Assembly: GCF_000191045.1 (NCBI RefSeq)
Contig: NC_015185.1
Span: 1 to 64,000 of the forward strand
Direction of reading: 5' to 3'
DNA: 64,000 nucleotides
From: Desulfurobacterium thermolithotrophum DSM 11699
Lineage (GTDB): Bacteria > Aquificota > Aquificia > Desulfurobacteriales > Desulfurobacteriaceae
The position numbers and the translations under genes were made by a program. The notes below the pieces were generated by a model. It was not told where the DNA came from, did not search any database, and saw only the letters and a list, made by a program, of their open reading frames with translations. Positions within the stretch are counted from its first letter, which is position 1; each line of letters opens with the position of its first letter. Shown piece by piece: positions 8,642 to 17,110 of the stretch.

Positions 8642-9879
8642 TTTTCGTCCTCCTTTTTTTCTAAGTTCAATAAATGTCCAAGTTTTTCCTTTTTTGTTTT
8701 TAAGTAGTTGATATTATATTCACAAATTCCAACTTCTATAGGAACTCTTTCTACAACTTCAAGTCCGTAACCTTCAAGCCCTATAAGTTTTTTAGGATTG
8801 TTTGTAAGAAGTTTCATTTTTTTTACGCCCAAGTCTCTTAGTATTTGAGCTCCAATTCCAAAGTCTCTCATATCCGGAGGAAAACCTAACTTTTTATTCG
8901 CTTCTACCGTGTCAAATCCATGATCTTGCAAGTGATAAGCTTTTATTTTGTTAACAAGTCCTATTCCTCTACCTTCCTGTCTTAAATAAACTATAACGCC
9001 TTTTCCTTCTTCTGAAATCATTTCCATAGCTTTGTGAAGCTGAGAGCGGCAGTCACACTTTAAAGAACCAAAAACATCTCCTGTAAGACATTCAGAATGT
9101 ACTCTAACAAGGATAGGTTCATCTTCTCTAATTTCTCCCATTGTAAGAGCAACATGTTCTTTGTTGTCAACTAAGGAAGTGTACGCATATATCTTCCACA
9201 TTCCATATGGAGTAGGTAAGTTTGCTTCGGCTTCTCTTCTTATCAAGCTTTCGCTTTTCATTCTGTATTCAATAAGATCAGCAATACTTATTATTTTCAG
9301 TCCGTGTTTTCTTGCATAGTCTATAAGCTTAGGAAGACGCATCATTGAGCCGTCTTCATCCATTATTTCGCAAATAACTCCAGCTGGATAAAGTCCTGCT
9401 AGTCTTGCTAGGTCAACTGCTGCTTCTGTGTGTCCTGACCTTTTTAAAACGCCTCCTTTTCTTGCTCTTAAGGGAAAGACATGCCCCGGCTTAATAAAAT
9501 CTTCAGGCTTAGCTTCGGGGTCTATAGCTCTTTTTATCGTTATAGCTCTGTCATAGGCCGATATTCCTGTTGTTGTTCCAAATTTGGGGTGGGCATCTAT
9601 AGAAATTCCGAAAGCAGTTTCTTTTGGGTCTGTTGGACGAGGAGTCATTGGTTCTATTTCAAGCTCATCACACCTTTCTTCCGTTAAAGCAAGACATATT
9701 AATCCTCTTCCATATTTTGCCATAAAGTTAATAGCTTCTGGGGTAACCTTTTCTGCAGCGATAACTAAATCTCCTTCATTTTCTCTATTGGGGTCGTCAA
9801 CGACGACCACCATTTTTCCTTTTTTAATTTCCTCAATAGCTTCTTCTACTCTATCTAACGGGAATCTTCCCTTTACCAA
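8626..9879 (-). CDS. ribBA: Bifunctional DHBP synthase / GTP cyclohydrolase II
   Basis: One protein makes both riboflavin precursors: the N-terminal half converts ribulose 5-phosphate to 3,4-dihydroxy-2-butanone 4-phosphate, and the C-terminal half opens the GTP ring. The RibB half shows [19 protein letters not shown] and [14 protein letters not shown]. The RibA half shows [20 protein letters not shown], with zinc cysteines, and [11 protein letters not shown]. The frame is open back to an ATG at 9942, but that would run deep into clpP. The TTG at 9879, just after the clpP stop and behind an AGGAG site, gives 417 residues and is preferred. The 3' end overlaps pdxA by 16 bases. Confidence 0.95.
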   Translation of the reverse strand: MVKGRFPLDRVEEAIEEIKKGKMVVVVDDPNRENEGDLVIAAEKVTPEAINFMAKYGRGLICLALTEERCDELEIEPMTPRPTDPKETAFGISIDAHPKFGTTTGISAYDRAITIKRAIDPEAKPEDFIKPGHVFPLRARKGGVLKRSGHTEAAVDLARLAGLYPAGVICEIMDEDGSMMRLPKLIDYARKHGLKIISIADLIEYRMKSESLIRREAEANLPTPYGMWKIYAYTSLVDNKEHVALTMGEIREDEPILVRVHSECLTGDVFGSLKCDCRSQLHKAMEMISEEGKGVIVYLRQEGRGIGLVNKIKAYHLQDHGFDTVEANKKLGFPPDMRDFGIGAQILRDLGVKKMKLLTNNPKKLIGLEGYGLEVVERVPIEVGICEYNINYLKTKKEKLGHLLNLEKKEDEKYNEQ

Positions 9880-9880
9880 T

Positions 9881-10483
9881 TTACTCTCCTCTCCTTGTAA
9901 GAACTTTATCAATAAGTCCATACTTTTGAGCTTCTTCTGCACTCATGAAGTAATCTCTTTCTGTGTCTTTTTCAATTTTTCTAAGAGATTGACCTGTGTG
10001 CTTTGAAAGAATTTCGTTTAGCATTTTCTTTAATCTTAGAATTTCCTTAGCATGTATTTCTATATCAGTTGCCTGTCCTTGAAATCCTCCAAGAGGTTGA
10101 TGGATCATTATTCTTGCATGAGGAAGAGCAAATCTTTTACCTTTTGCACCAGCAGCAAGGAGAACAGCTCCCATACTTGCTGCCTGCCCCAAACAGATTG
10201 TTACAACGTCAGGTTTGATGTACTGCATAGTATCGTAAATAGCTAATCCTGCAGTTACAACACCTCCGGGACTATTTATGTAGAGGTAGATATCCTTTTC
10301 AGGATCTTCTGCTTCTAAAAAGAGGAGTTGAGCAACTATAAGGTTTGCCACGTGGTCATCAATAGGAGTTCCTAACATAATAATTCTATCTTTTAGGAGT
10401 CTTGAATAGATATCGTAAGCTCTTTCTCCTCTTCCCGTTTGTTCAATTACTATCGGAACAAACTGGTTTAAAATCTCTTCCAT
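9881..10483 (-). CDS. clpP: ATP-dependent Clp protease proteolytic subunit
   Basis: ClpP forms the 14-subunit proteolytic chamber fed by ClpX or ClpA. The 200-residue protein has the nucleophilic Ser in [14 protein letters not shown] near residue 98, the catalytic His in [11 protein letters not shown] near 123, and the late Asp region. [19 protein letters not shown] is the oligomer interface helix. The ATG at 10483 follows a GGAGG site. It lies between rel upstream and ribBA downstream on the minus strand. The usual neighbours tig and clpX are not here. Confidence 0.97.
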   Translation of the reverse strand: MEEILNQFVPIVIEQTGRGERAYDIYSRLLKDRIIMLGTPIDDHVANLIVAQLLFLEAEDPEKDIYLYINSPGGVVTAGLAIYDTMQYIKPDVVTICLGQAASMGAVLLAAGAKGKRFALPHARIMIHQPLGGFQGQATDIEIHAKEILRLKKMLNEILSKHTGQSLRKIEKDTERDYFMSAEEAQKYGLIDKVLTRRGE

Positions 10484-10542
10484 GCTATATCCTCCAAACT
10501 TTTCTGAAGTTAAAAATAGTTATTGAAATTTTTATTTTCAAT

Positions 10543-12693
10543 CTACATAACTTTTTGAACTTTTTCTCTATAGATTCTTTTAGCTGCAATAACTCCTTTA
10601 ACCTGCTTTATAGTATGTATAACTTTTTGGAGCTCTTCTTTACTTTTGACCTGAACAATGAAGTCTAAGACAGCTCTACCAGAAAGACTTTTAGTTTGAA
10701 CAGAGGTAATATTTATCTTCAGTTTAGCAATAGCTGAAGATACATTTGCAAGTAATCCCGGTCTATCTTCAGCAGTTACTCTTATCTTTGCATTGTAAAC
10801 CCTATCAGAAGGTAAAAACTCAACCTTTACAAGCTTTCCTGGAGAACTCTCTTTTACCTGTTTTGCAACTATGCAGTTTGCGGTGTGTATAACTATACCT
10901 TTGCCTGAATTAACTACTCCAATTACTCTGTCTCCGGGTAATGGATGACAGCAGGTTCCTAGTGATACCATAACATTATCAATGCCATCTACTTTTATGC
11001 CACTGACTTTTCCTACTCTTTTCTTCTTTTTCTTTCTTTTTTCAGTTTCAATTGGAAGCTTTAGAAGTTTTTTAGCAAGTTTTTCAGCATCTAATTTTCC
11101 ATAACCGACATCTGCAAGAGCAGAGTCAAGATTAGAATATCCAAAAGATTTAAGAATGTCTTCTATTTCTTCCTCTTTAATAGAATTAAGGCTTTTTTCA
11201 GAAAATTTTCTAACCATCTTATCTACAAGGCTTTCTCCTAATTTTCTTGCTCTTTCATTTTCTTCTTTTCGTATAAAGTTTTTAATGGCGTTTTTTGCCT
11301 TTGAGGTTTTCACGAAGTTTAGCCAGTCTCTACTTGGTCTTTCTTCGTTACTTGTTATGATTTCTACCTTGTCTCCACTTTGAAGAATGTGGTTTAGGGG
11401 AACCAATTTACCGTTTACTTTTGCTGCTTTGCATCTATGACCTATTGAAGTGTGAATTGCATAGGCAAAATCTACGGGAGTTGAACCAACAGGAAGCGTT
11501 TTTAAATCACCTTTTGGAGTGAAAACATAAATATCTTCGCTATATAAGTCGTTTCTTACTGTTTCAATAAACTCTTGAGGATTTTTTTCCTCTTTTACCC
11601 ACTCAAGTAGATTTCTCAGCCAGATAAATCTTTCTTTTTCAGTTTCTGTGAGAGCTCCTCCACCTTCTTTATACTTCCAGTGGGCAGCAATTCCCATTTC
11701 TGCAACTTGATGCATTTCGTAAGTTCTTATTTGAAATTCAATAAACTGCCCTTTGGGTCCAACCACTGTTGTGTGTAAGGACTGATACATATTTGGTTTA
11801 GGAGTGGCGATGTAATCTTTTATCCTTCCTGGAACAGGTATCCAAATACTGTGTATAATTCCCAATATCTGATAACACGCTCCTACTGTATCTGTAATAA
11901 CTCTTATTCCTGCAACGTCGTAAACTTCTTCAAAAGGAATTCCCTTTGTTACCATTTTTCTGTATATACCGTAAATGTGTTTAACTCTCCACTGAATATC
12001 ACCTTTTAAACCATTTTCTTTTAGCTTCTCTCTAACTGTCTTGATTATTTCCTCAAGATAAGGAAGTATTTTTCTCTTTTTTTCTCTTACTTTTTTTTCT
12101 AATTCATTGTAAGTTTCTGGATCAAGATATTTTAATGAAAGGTCTTCCAGTTCATTCTTAATTCTATACATACCAAGTCTATTGGCTAAAGGTGCATAAA
12201 TTGTGAGAGTTTCCTTTGCGTTTCTTTTTTGACTTTCAGGTTTCATACTTTCCATAGTCCTCATATTGTGGAGTCTATCTGCAAGTTTAACTATTAAAAC
12301 TCTTATGTCTTCTGCAAGAGATATAAGAAGATTTCTAAAGCTTTCTGCATCTCTTTCTTCTTTACTTGAAAACTGATAACCTTCAAGCTTTGTTACTCCC
12401 TTTACAATGAAAGCAACTTCTTTTCCAAACTCTTTTTCAATTTCTTCTATTGTGGTGTCTGTATCTTCAACTACATCGTGTAAAAGTCCAGAAATGATTG
12501 TTGGAGTGTCCATTCTTAGTTCTGCTAGTATGTAAGCAACTTCTGCAGGATGAGAAAAAAACGGTTCTCCGGATTTTCTGAATTGTCCTTCGTGCCTTTC
12601 CTTGGCAAAGTTGTATGCTTTAATTATTAATTCTTCATCAAAAGAGTCTCTATATTCTTTTACTTTTTCTATAATTTCTTTACAGCTTCTCAT
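10543..12693 (-). CDS. rel: Bifunctional (p)ppGpp synthetase/hydrolase
   Basis: This long RelA/SpoT homologue makes and breaks the stringent-response alarmone. Domains in order over 716 residues: an HD hydrolase with HDVVEDT near residue 68 and RLHNMRTM near 140; a synthetase with GIRVITDT near 253, RIKDYIATPKPNMYQSLHTTV near 290 and EMGIAAHWKYKEG near 335; a TGS domain beginning at IYVFTPKGDLKTLP; a Cys-containing helical or zinc-finger region with CCHPLPGD; and a C-terminal ACT domain. The RxKD motif in the synthetase and the intact HD site point to a bifunctional enzyme rather than a synthetase-only RelA. It is divergent from murI and likely first in the rel-clpP-ribBA-pdxA run. Confidence 0.96.
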   Translation of the reverse strand: MRSCKEIIEKVKEYRDSFDEELIIKAYNFAKERHEGQFRKSGEPFFSHPAEVAYILAELRMDTPTIISGLLHDVVEDTDTTIEEIEKEFGKEVAFIVKGVTKLEGYQFSSKEERDAESFRNLLISLAEDIRVLIVKLADRLHNMRTMESMKPESQKRNAKETLTIYAPLANRLGMYRIKNELEDLSLKYLDPETYNELEKKVREKKRKILPYLEEIIKTVREKLKENGLKGDIQWRVKHIYGIYRKMVTKGIPFEEVYDVAGIRVITDTVGACYQILGIIHSIWIPVPGRIKDYIATPKPNMYQSLHTTVVGPKGQFIEFQIRTYEMHQVAEMGIAAHWKYKEGGGALTETEKERFIWLRNLLEWVKEEKNPQEFIETVRNDLYSEDIYVFTPKGDLKTLPVGSTPVDFAYAIHTSIGHRCKAAKVNGKLVPLNHILQSGDKVEIITSNEERPSRDWLNFVKTSKAKNAIKNFIRKEENERARKLGESLVDKMVRKFSEKSLNSIKEEEIEDILKSFGYSNLDSALADVGYGKLDAEKLAKKLLKLPIETEKRKKKKKRVGKVSGIKVDGIDNVMVSLGTCCHPLPGDRVIGVVNSGKGIVIHTANCIVAKQVKESSPGKLVKVEFLPSDRVYNAKIRVTAEDRPGLLANVSSAIAKLKINITSVQTKSLSGRAVLDFIVQVKSKEELQKVIHTIKQVKGVIAAKRIYREKVQKVM

Positions 12694-12760
12694 TTATTTT
12701 CGTCCTGTGTTTAATTTTGCTTAACCATTTAAATTTAGAGCTTTCCTTTTAGGAGATGCA

Positions 12761-13552
12761 ATGTCAGAAAGGCCAATTGGAATTTTTGATTCTGGAGTAG
12801 GTGGACTCACTGTTTTAAGAGCTCTCAGGAAAAAACTTCCATCCGAAGATCTAATTTACTTTGGAGATACGGCAAGAGTTCCTTATGGAACAAAATCTCC
12901 AAAAACGATAATAAGATACAGTATTGAAAACACAAAGCTTTTAAAACGCTTCAATGTTAAAATGGTTATTGTTGCTTGTAATACCTCTTCTTCTTATGCT
13001 CTTGAAATTTTAAAAAGTGAATTTTCAGATGTGCCAATTTTGGGAGTGATAAATCCAGGTGCAAGATTGGCTGTTTCCGCTACAAAATCAGGAAAAGTAG
13101 GGGTAATTGGAACAGAAGCTACAATTAAAAGTGGTGCGTATAGAAAGGCAATACATTTTATAAATCCTTCATGTCTTGTTTTTGAAAAGGTCTGTCCTCT
13201 TTTTGTTCCCCTCATAGAAGAAGGTTGGCTTAATGATCCTGTAACCTTAGAGGTCGCAAGACGCTACGTTTTGCCTCTTCTTGGAAAAGGAATAGATACT
13301 CTTGTTTTAGGATGTACTCACTATCCTTTAATTAAAGATATTTTGTTAAAAATATGTAAAAACGTAACCTTAATAGATTCTGCACAGGCAATAGCTGATG
13401 AAGTTGCAAAAGCTTTACCTTCAAAGAAAGAATCTGGAAAAGGAAATGTGAAGATACTTGTTAGCGATAAGACTGACCGTTTTGAAAAAATAGCTAAGAT
13501 GATTATGGGAAACAAGATAGAAATAGAGGAGGTTTCTATTGATAAGGAATGA
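12761..13552 (+). CDS. murI: Glutamate racemase
   Basis: MurI interconverts L- and D-glutamate and supplies the D-Glu of peptidoglycan. The 263-residue protein has the family signatures: [14 protein letters not shown] at the N-terminus, the first catalytic Cys in [11 protein letters not shown] near residue 73, and the second in [11 protein letters not shown] near 185. An AGGAG site precedes the ATG. It starts a plus-strand run of rph, rdgB, yggT and the DivIVA-like gene, with its end overlapping rph by 14 bases. Confidence 0.96.
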   Translation: MSERPIGIFDSGVGGLTVLRALRKKLPSEDLIYFGDTARVPYGTKSPKTIIRYSIENTKLLKRFNVKMVIVACNTSSSYALEILKSEFSDVPILGVINPGARLAVSATKSGKVGVIGTEATIKSGAYRKAIHFINPSCLVFEKVCPLFVPLIEEGWLNDPVTLEVARRYVLPLLGKGIDTLVLGCTHYPLIKDILLKICKNVTLIDSAQAIADEVAKALPSKKESGKGNVKILVSDKTDRFEKIAKMIMGNKIEIEEVSIDKE

Positions 13553-14246
13553 TGGAAGGAAAATAGATGAACTAAGACCTGTAAAAATCACGGTAGACTA
13601 CATAAAACATGCAGAGGGTTCATGTCTTATAGAATTTGGAGATACAAAAGTAATCTGTACTGCTTCTGTTGAGGAAAAAATACCTCCTTTTTTGAAAGGA
13701 ACGGGACAAGGTTGGATAACTGCTGAGTATTCTATGCTTCCAAGAGCTACTGCCACAAGGACTATTAGAGAATCTGCTAAAGGAAGATTAACCGGAAGAA
13801 CTCAAGAGATTCAAAGATTGATAGGTCGTTCTGTAAGAAGTACTGTTGATTTAACAGCTCTTGGAGAGATAACTGTGTGGATAGACTGTGATGTTATACA
13901 GGCAGATGGCGGAACAAGAACTGCTTCCATAACTGGAGCTTTTGTTGCACTTTATAGAGCTCTTGAGAAAATAGATAAGCTTGACGCAGTAAAAAACTTT
14001 GTGGCTGCTGTGAGTGTAGGAATAGTTGGAGGAGAGTATCTACTTGATTTAAATTATGAAGAAGATTCTATTGCCGAAGTTGATATGAATATTGTGATGA
14101 ACGATGTTGGAGAATTTGTAGAACTTCAAGGAACAGCTGAAGGGAAGCCTTTTTCAAGAAAAGATCTTGAAAAACTCCTTTCTCTTGGAGAAAAGGGAAT
14201 AACCAAGCTTATTTTAAAACAAAAGGAAATCTTGGGAGTTAAGTAA
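13539..14246 (+). CDS. rph: Ribonuclease PH
   Basis: RNase PH is a phosphate-dependent 3' exoribonuclease that trims tRNA precursors and acts as a hexamer. The 235 residues are normal in length. [14 protein letters not shown] at the start, [17 protein letters not shown] near residue 35, [14 protein letters not shown] near 58, and [13 protein letters not shown] near 86 are typical, and [20 protein letters not shown] holds the catalytic Asp region. The start is a TTG behind GAGGAGG, inside the murI 3' end. The stop and the next ATG share one base, so rdgB is translationally coupled. The rph-rdgB pairing is common in bacteria. Confidence 0.96.
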   Translation: MIRNDGRKIDELRPVKITVDYIKHAEGSCLIEFGDTKVICTASVEEKIPPFLKGTGQGWITAEYSMLPRATATRTIRESAKGRLTGRTQEIQRLIGRSVRSTVDLTALGEITVWIDCDVIQADGGTRTASITGAFVALYRALEKIDKLDAVKNFVAAVSVGIVGGEYLLDLNYEEDSIAEVDMNIVMNDVGEFVELQGTAEGKPFSRKDLEKLLSLGEKGITKLILKQKEILGVK

Positions 14247-14842
14247 TGGAAATAGTTTTTGCTTCAAAAAATAAAGGTAAGCTAAGAGAATTTCAGGAGA
14301 AACTTTCTCACTTTGGAATAAAAGTTATTTCAATAGATCAAGTAAAAAGGCTAAAAGAACCACCGGAGACAGGAAATACTTTTCTTGAAAATGCTTATCA
14401 AAAGGCAGTTTACTACGCCAAAGCTATTGGTAAACCTGTAATTTCGGAAGATTCGGGGCTTGAAGTTGAGGCCTTAGGAGGTCTTCCAGGAGTAAGATCT
14501 TCGCGATTTGCGGGAGAAAATGCTACAGACGATATGAATAATCAAAAGCTCATTGATGAATTAAAAAAGAGAGGGCTTTTTGAATCTCCAGCACGATACG
14601 TTTCCTTTATCGTTCTTGCCTTTCCTGAAGGAATGGGACTTTGGAGTGAAGGAGAAGTGAAAGGAAAAGTAATTACAGAACCAAGGGGTAATGGAGGTTT
14701 TGGTTACGATCCTCTCTTTGTTCCTGAAGATTACTTAAAAACTATGGCAGAACTATCTCTTGATGAGAAGAATAAGATTAGTCACAGAGGAAAGGCTATA
14801 GAAAAGTTAGTTAAGCTTATAAAGGAGATGAAAAATTGGTAA
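14246..14842 (+). CDS. rdgB: XTP/dITP diphosphatase (RdgB/HAM1)
   Basis: This house-cleaning enzyme hydrolyses ITP, dITP and XTP to monophosphates and keeps deaminated purines out of nucleic acids. The 198-residue protein starts with the phosphate-binding VFASKNKGKLREF, has SEDSGLEVEALGGLPGVRSS near residue 72, and FGYDPLFVPE near 152 followed by KNKISHRGKA, the family C-terminal motif. The ATG overlaps the rph stop. Its last bases overlap the TTG start of the YggT gene. Confidence 0.96.
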   Translation: MEIVFASKNKGKLREFQEKLSHFGIKVISIDQVKRLKEPPETGNTFLENAYQKAVYYAKAIGKPVISEDSGLEVEALGGLPGVRSSRFAGENATDDMNNQKLIDELKKRGLFESPARYVSFIVLAFPEGMGLWSEGEVKGKVITEPRGNGGFGYDPLFVPEDYLKTMAELSLDEKNKISHRGKAIEKLVKLIKEMKNW

Positions 14843-15078
14843 AAGAAATTGTTCATATCTTGATAGAGTTTACTATATGGTTCATTATCATTGGAACACT
14901 ACTTACCTGGATTCCTCCCCGTAGTAGAAACACAACTGTATGGAAAGTAATAGATTTAACTGAAAAATTTCTAAGACCAATAAGAAGTTTTGTTCCTCCG
15001 ATTGGAGGAATAGATATAAGTCCCATTGTTGCTATAATCGTTCTTCAGATAATAGATAGTATTATCAGGAGACTATAA
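14836..15078 (+). CDS. YggT family membrane protein
   Basis: An 80-residue protein with two hydrophobic helices, one near residues 8-26 and one near 55-75, separated by the YggT family motif RPIRSFVPPIGGIDISPIV. YggT proteins sit in the inner membrane; roles in cell-envelope maintenance, ion handling or division have been suggested for relatives. The start is TTG, five bases after the GGAGATG of the upstream gene's end. The order rdgB, yggT, divIVA-like, yggU resembles the yggT/divIVA/yggU clusters seen in other phyla and supports a link to cell division or envelope growth. Confidence 0.85.
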   Translation: MVKEIVHILIEFTIWFIIIGTLLTWIPPRSRNTTVWKVIDLTEKFLRPIRSFVPPIGGIDISPIVAIIVLQIIDSIIRRL

Positions 15079-15080
15079 AG

Positions 15081-15584
15081 ATGAAAGAAGGGAAAAAGTT
15101 AAAGCCACAGGAGATAAGAACTAAAGAATTTAGTAAAAAACTTTTTGGATATGATCCAGACGAGGTAGAGGCTTTTTTGATAGAAGTTGCGAATGCGTAT
15201 CAAGATCTTTTGAAGGAAATAGAATCTTTAAAAAGAAGTACTCCAGAGTATAAAACCGAAGAACTTGTAGAAAAAGCTCGAAAAAGAATAGAAGAAATTC
15301 TTCATAAGAAATTGGAAGAAAAGGAAGAACTGGAAAGACAGAAAAAAGAGTTAGAGATTGAAATAGAAAAACTTAAACTTGTTCAGAAACAAATTTTTGA
15401 CAAGCTTAAACTTACTATTTTTGATATGACAAGAATAATTGAGGAGATAAGACCAAATGCTCCAAGTAAAGAAGAAAGGAGAGGCAATAGAGATAGAAGT
15501 GAAAGTTCAACCCAAAGCTTCTCGCAACAAGATAGAGAAAGTGGAGGAGGGGAGACTGAAGATAAAAGTAACAGTGCCTCCTGA
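15081..15584 (+). CDS. DivIVA-domain coiled-coil protein
   Basis: The N-terminal 55 residues match the DivIVA/GpsB domain: LKPQEIRTKEFSKKLFGYDPDEVEAFL, broken here as LKPQEIRTKEF and GYDPDEVEAFL. Such domains sense membrane curvature or scaffold growth and division proteins. Residues about 65-125 form a charged coiled coil rich in Lys and Glu. The last 42 residues (PSKEERRGNRDRSESS and onward) are of low complexity and lie wholly in a second reading frame of the YggU gene that starts at 15457. That tail is probably an unselected extension created when the ancestral stop was lost. The whole protein is 167 residues. Confidence 0.8.
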   Translation: MKEGKKLKPQEIRTKEFSKKLFGYDPDEVEAFLIEVANAYQDLLKEIESLKRSTPEYKTEELVEKARKRIEEILHKKLEEKEELERQKKELEIEIEKLKLVQKQIFDKLKLTIFDMTRIIEEIRPNAPSKEERRGNRDRSESSTQSFSQQDRESGGGETEDKSNSAS

Positions 15585-15762
15585 AGGAGGAAAAGCTAAT
15601 CAGAAGATTATAGAACTCCTTTCTAAAGCTTTAAAAGTTCCTAAAAGGGACATAGACATTGTAAAAGGAGAAACTTCTCGTATAAAAGTTGTAAGAATAG
15701 AAGGTGTTACCTTGGCAAATTTGCAAGAAAAACTTGGAGTAAAAGTGGTAAAAATCTCTTGA
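15457..15762 (+). CDS. YggU (DUF167) family protein
   Basis: A 101-residue member of the small YggU family, alpha/beta proteins of unknown function. The family core is clear: IEVKVQPKASRNKI near residue 12, then LKIKVTVPPEGGKANQKIIELL near 33-55, and a late VKGETSRIKVV. It overlaps the 3' end of the DivIVA-like gene by 128 bases in another frame. Its ATG has GAGGAG ten bases upstream. The family core falls inside the overlap, so this frame, not the DivIVA tail, is the constrained one. Confidence 0.85.
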   Translation: MLQVKKKGEAIEIEVKVQPKASRNKIEKVEEGRLKIKVTVPPEGGKANQKIIELLSKALKVPKRDIDIVKGETSRIKVVRIEGVTLANLQEKLGVKVVKIS

Positions 15763-15787
15763 CAACTAATAGCTAAAATAGTATTTT
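15759..15787 (+). promoter_or_regulatory. Sigma-70-type promoter for the HU gene
   Basis: TTGACA at 15759-15764 is followed after exactly 17 bases by TATTTT at 15782-15787. It overlaps the YggU stop codon and lies about 50 bases upstream of the HU start. A strong separate promoter fits the high expression expected of a nucleoid protein. Confidence 0.65.
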
Positions 15788-15838
15788 CTTTCTAAAGTAT
15801 TGGTAGGCTTAACTTTAAACCCACTAGGAGGGAGCGGC

Positions 15839-16120
15839 ATGACAAAGAGCGATCTTGTAGCAGCAATTGCAGAAAAAGCAGGCATCAGAAAGAAAGATGC
15901 CGAAGCAGCTCTTAACGGATTTATCGATGTAGTTACAGAAGCTCTTGCAAAAGGAGAGAAAGTAGAAATCAGGGGCTTTGGTACTTTCCTCATGAAGGAA
16001 AGAGCTCCAAGAGTTGCAAGAAACCCAAGAACAGGAGAGAAGGTAGAAGTTCCTGCTAAGCTCTCACCTGCTTTTAAGCCAGGAAAAGACCTCAAAGAGG
16101 CAACAGAAAAAGTAAAGTAA
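15839..16120 (+). CDS. hup: DNA-binding protein HU
   Basis: HU is a small dimeric nucleoid protein that bends DNA. The 93 residues begin MTKSDLVAAIAEKAG, carry the amphipathic dimer helices, GEKVEIRGFGTF near residue 40, and the DNA-grasping arm with ARNPRTGEKVEVPA near 60. The frame is open back to 15800, but the ATG at 15839 follows GGAGGGAGCGGC and matches the family start exactly. It has its own promoter upstream and a strong terminator downstream, so it is a single-gene unit. IHF subunits are related, but the sequence fits a homodimeric HU better. Confidence 0.95.
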   Translation: MTKSDLVAAIAEKAGIRKKDAEAALNGFIDVVTEALAKGEKVEIRGFGTFLMKERAPRVARNPRTGEKVEVPAKLSPAFKPGKDLKEATEKVK

Positions 16121-16128
16121 AATAAGAG

Positions 16129-16150
16129 AAAGGGGGTACTTCCCCCTTTT
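16129..16150 (+). terminator. Rho-independent terminator after HU
   Basis: A perfect 8-base stem, AAAGGGGG with CCCCCTTT, around a TACTT loop, runs into a T-rich stretch nine bases after the HU stop. Confidence 0.85.
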
Positions 16151-16238
16151 CCTATCATTTCTGATACTTTCTTTTTCTTCTAATAATTTTCTTCCAATAG
16201 AAAAAAATTGGTGTTTGTTGCTTAGGAATATTTTTTTG

Positions 16239-16267
16239 TTGACATAATTTGTTAATACGAATATAAT
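16239..16267 (+). promoter_or_regulatory. Consensus sigma-70 promoter
   Basis: TTGACA at 16239-16244 and TATAAT at 16262-16267 match both consensus hexamers exactly with the ideal 17-base spacer. It serves the exported protein gene that starts at 16311. It is the strongest-looking promoter in the window. Confidence 0.85.
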
Positions 16268-16310
16268 TTAATTGACTTTTATGAATACTTATTTAAAATA
16301 GGAGGTAGTA

Positions 16311-17063
16311 ATGAGAAAGATAATTTTTCCTTTGCTTGCTTTAACTCTTTTGGGATCTTCTGCTTATGGAGTTGAAACAGAAATAACAGTGAGAGCAAAA
16401 GCGCATGATGCTAAATTTATAGGTAGTGCTATTGGTGGCATTAAAGTAATTGTGAAGGATGCCTATTCTGGAAAGGTTTTGGATGAAGGTTTTATTGAAG
16501 GAGGTACCGGAAATACGAAAAAACTAATGAAGGAATGTTTAAAAAGAGGTGAAGAACTCTCAGATGAAAAAACTGCTAAGTTTGTTGCCAAAGTAGATAT
16601 TGATAGACCTAAAAAAGTTGAGATAGACCTTATAGGTCCTCTCTCGGCTGGTTTAGGTGCATTAAAACTTTCTAAAGAGCTCTGGGTCATTCCTGGTCAT
16701 GACATTAAGGGCGATGGAGTTGTTTTTGAATTTTACGGTCTTGTTGTTTATCCAGTAAGTCCAGCTCCCCATCAATTTTTTAAAGTAGGAGAAAAAGTTA
16801 AAGTTAAAGCAAGAATAGACATGATGTGTGGTTGTCCGATAAAGAAAAATGGTATCTGGAATGCTGACGACTTTAAAGTTAGAGCAATAATTGAAAAAGA
16901 TGGAAAATTCTATAAGGAAATTCCTCTTTACTTCACAGGAAAAACAAGTACTTTTGAGGGAGAATTTATTCCAGCTGAAAAGGGTAGTTACAGAATTACA
17001 ATTTTTGCTACAGATAGAAGAAATAATACAGGTGTAGGTATAACATCGTTGGCTGTTATGTAG
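16311..17063 (+). CDS. Exported protein of unknown function with a Met-Cys motif
   Basis: I do not recognise this 250-residue protein. It begins with a clear signal peptide (MRKIIFPLLALTLLGSSAYG, cleavage likely after residue 20), so it should be periplasmic. The body looks all-beta: a first region with GGIKVIVKDAYSGKVL, and a second, Ig-like region near residues 145-250 with FKVGEKVKVKARIDMMCGCPI and a YRITIFATDRRNN ending. The MMCGCP segment near 176-181 could bind copper or another soft metal, or form a disulphide; another Cys lies in MKECLKRG. It stands alone between a consensus promoter and a terminator, so it may be abundant. Confidence 0.7.
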   Translation: MRKIIFPLLALTLLGSSAYGVETEITVRAKAHDAKFIGSAIGGIKVIVKDAYSGKVLDEGFIEGGTGNTKKLMKECLKRGEELSDEKTAKFVAKVDIDRPKKVEIDLIGPLSAGLGALKLSKELWVIPGHDIKGDGVVFEFYGLVVYPVSPAPHQFFKVGEKVKVKARIDMMCGCPIKKNGIWNADDFKVRAIIEKDGKFYKEIPLYFTGKTSTFEGEFIPAEKGSYRITIFATDRRNNTGVGITSLAVM

Positions 17064-17070
17064 TTTTTTT

Positions 17071-17104
17071 CCCCCTTATTCCTTTTTGGAAATAAGGGGG
17101 TTTT
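17071..17104. terminator. Bidirectional terminator hairpin
   Basis: CCCCCTTATT at 17071-17080 pairs with AATAAGGGGG at 17091-17100, with T runs on both sides (TTTTTTT before, TTTT after). It can end the exported-protein transcript on the plus strand and the purA transcript on the minus strand. Confidence 0.8.
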
Positions 17105-17110
17105 AAAGTC

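Noticed and set aside
15081-15762. A frameshift joining the DivIVA-like gene and YggU into one protein
   Set aside because: Each has a complete conserved domain and YggU has its own ATG and ribosome-binding site; no fused family is known to me.
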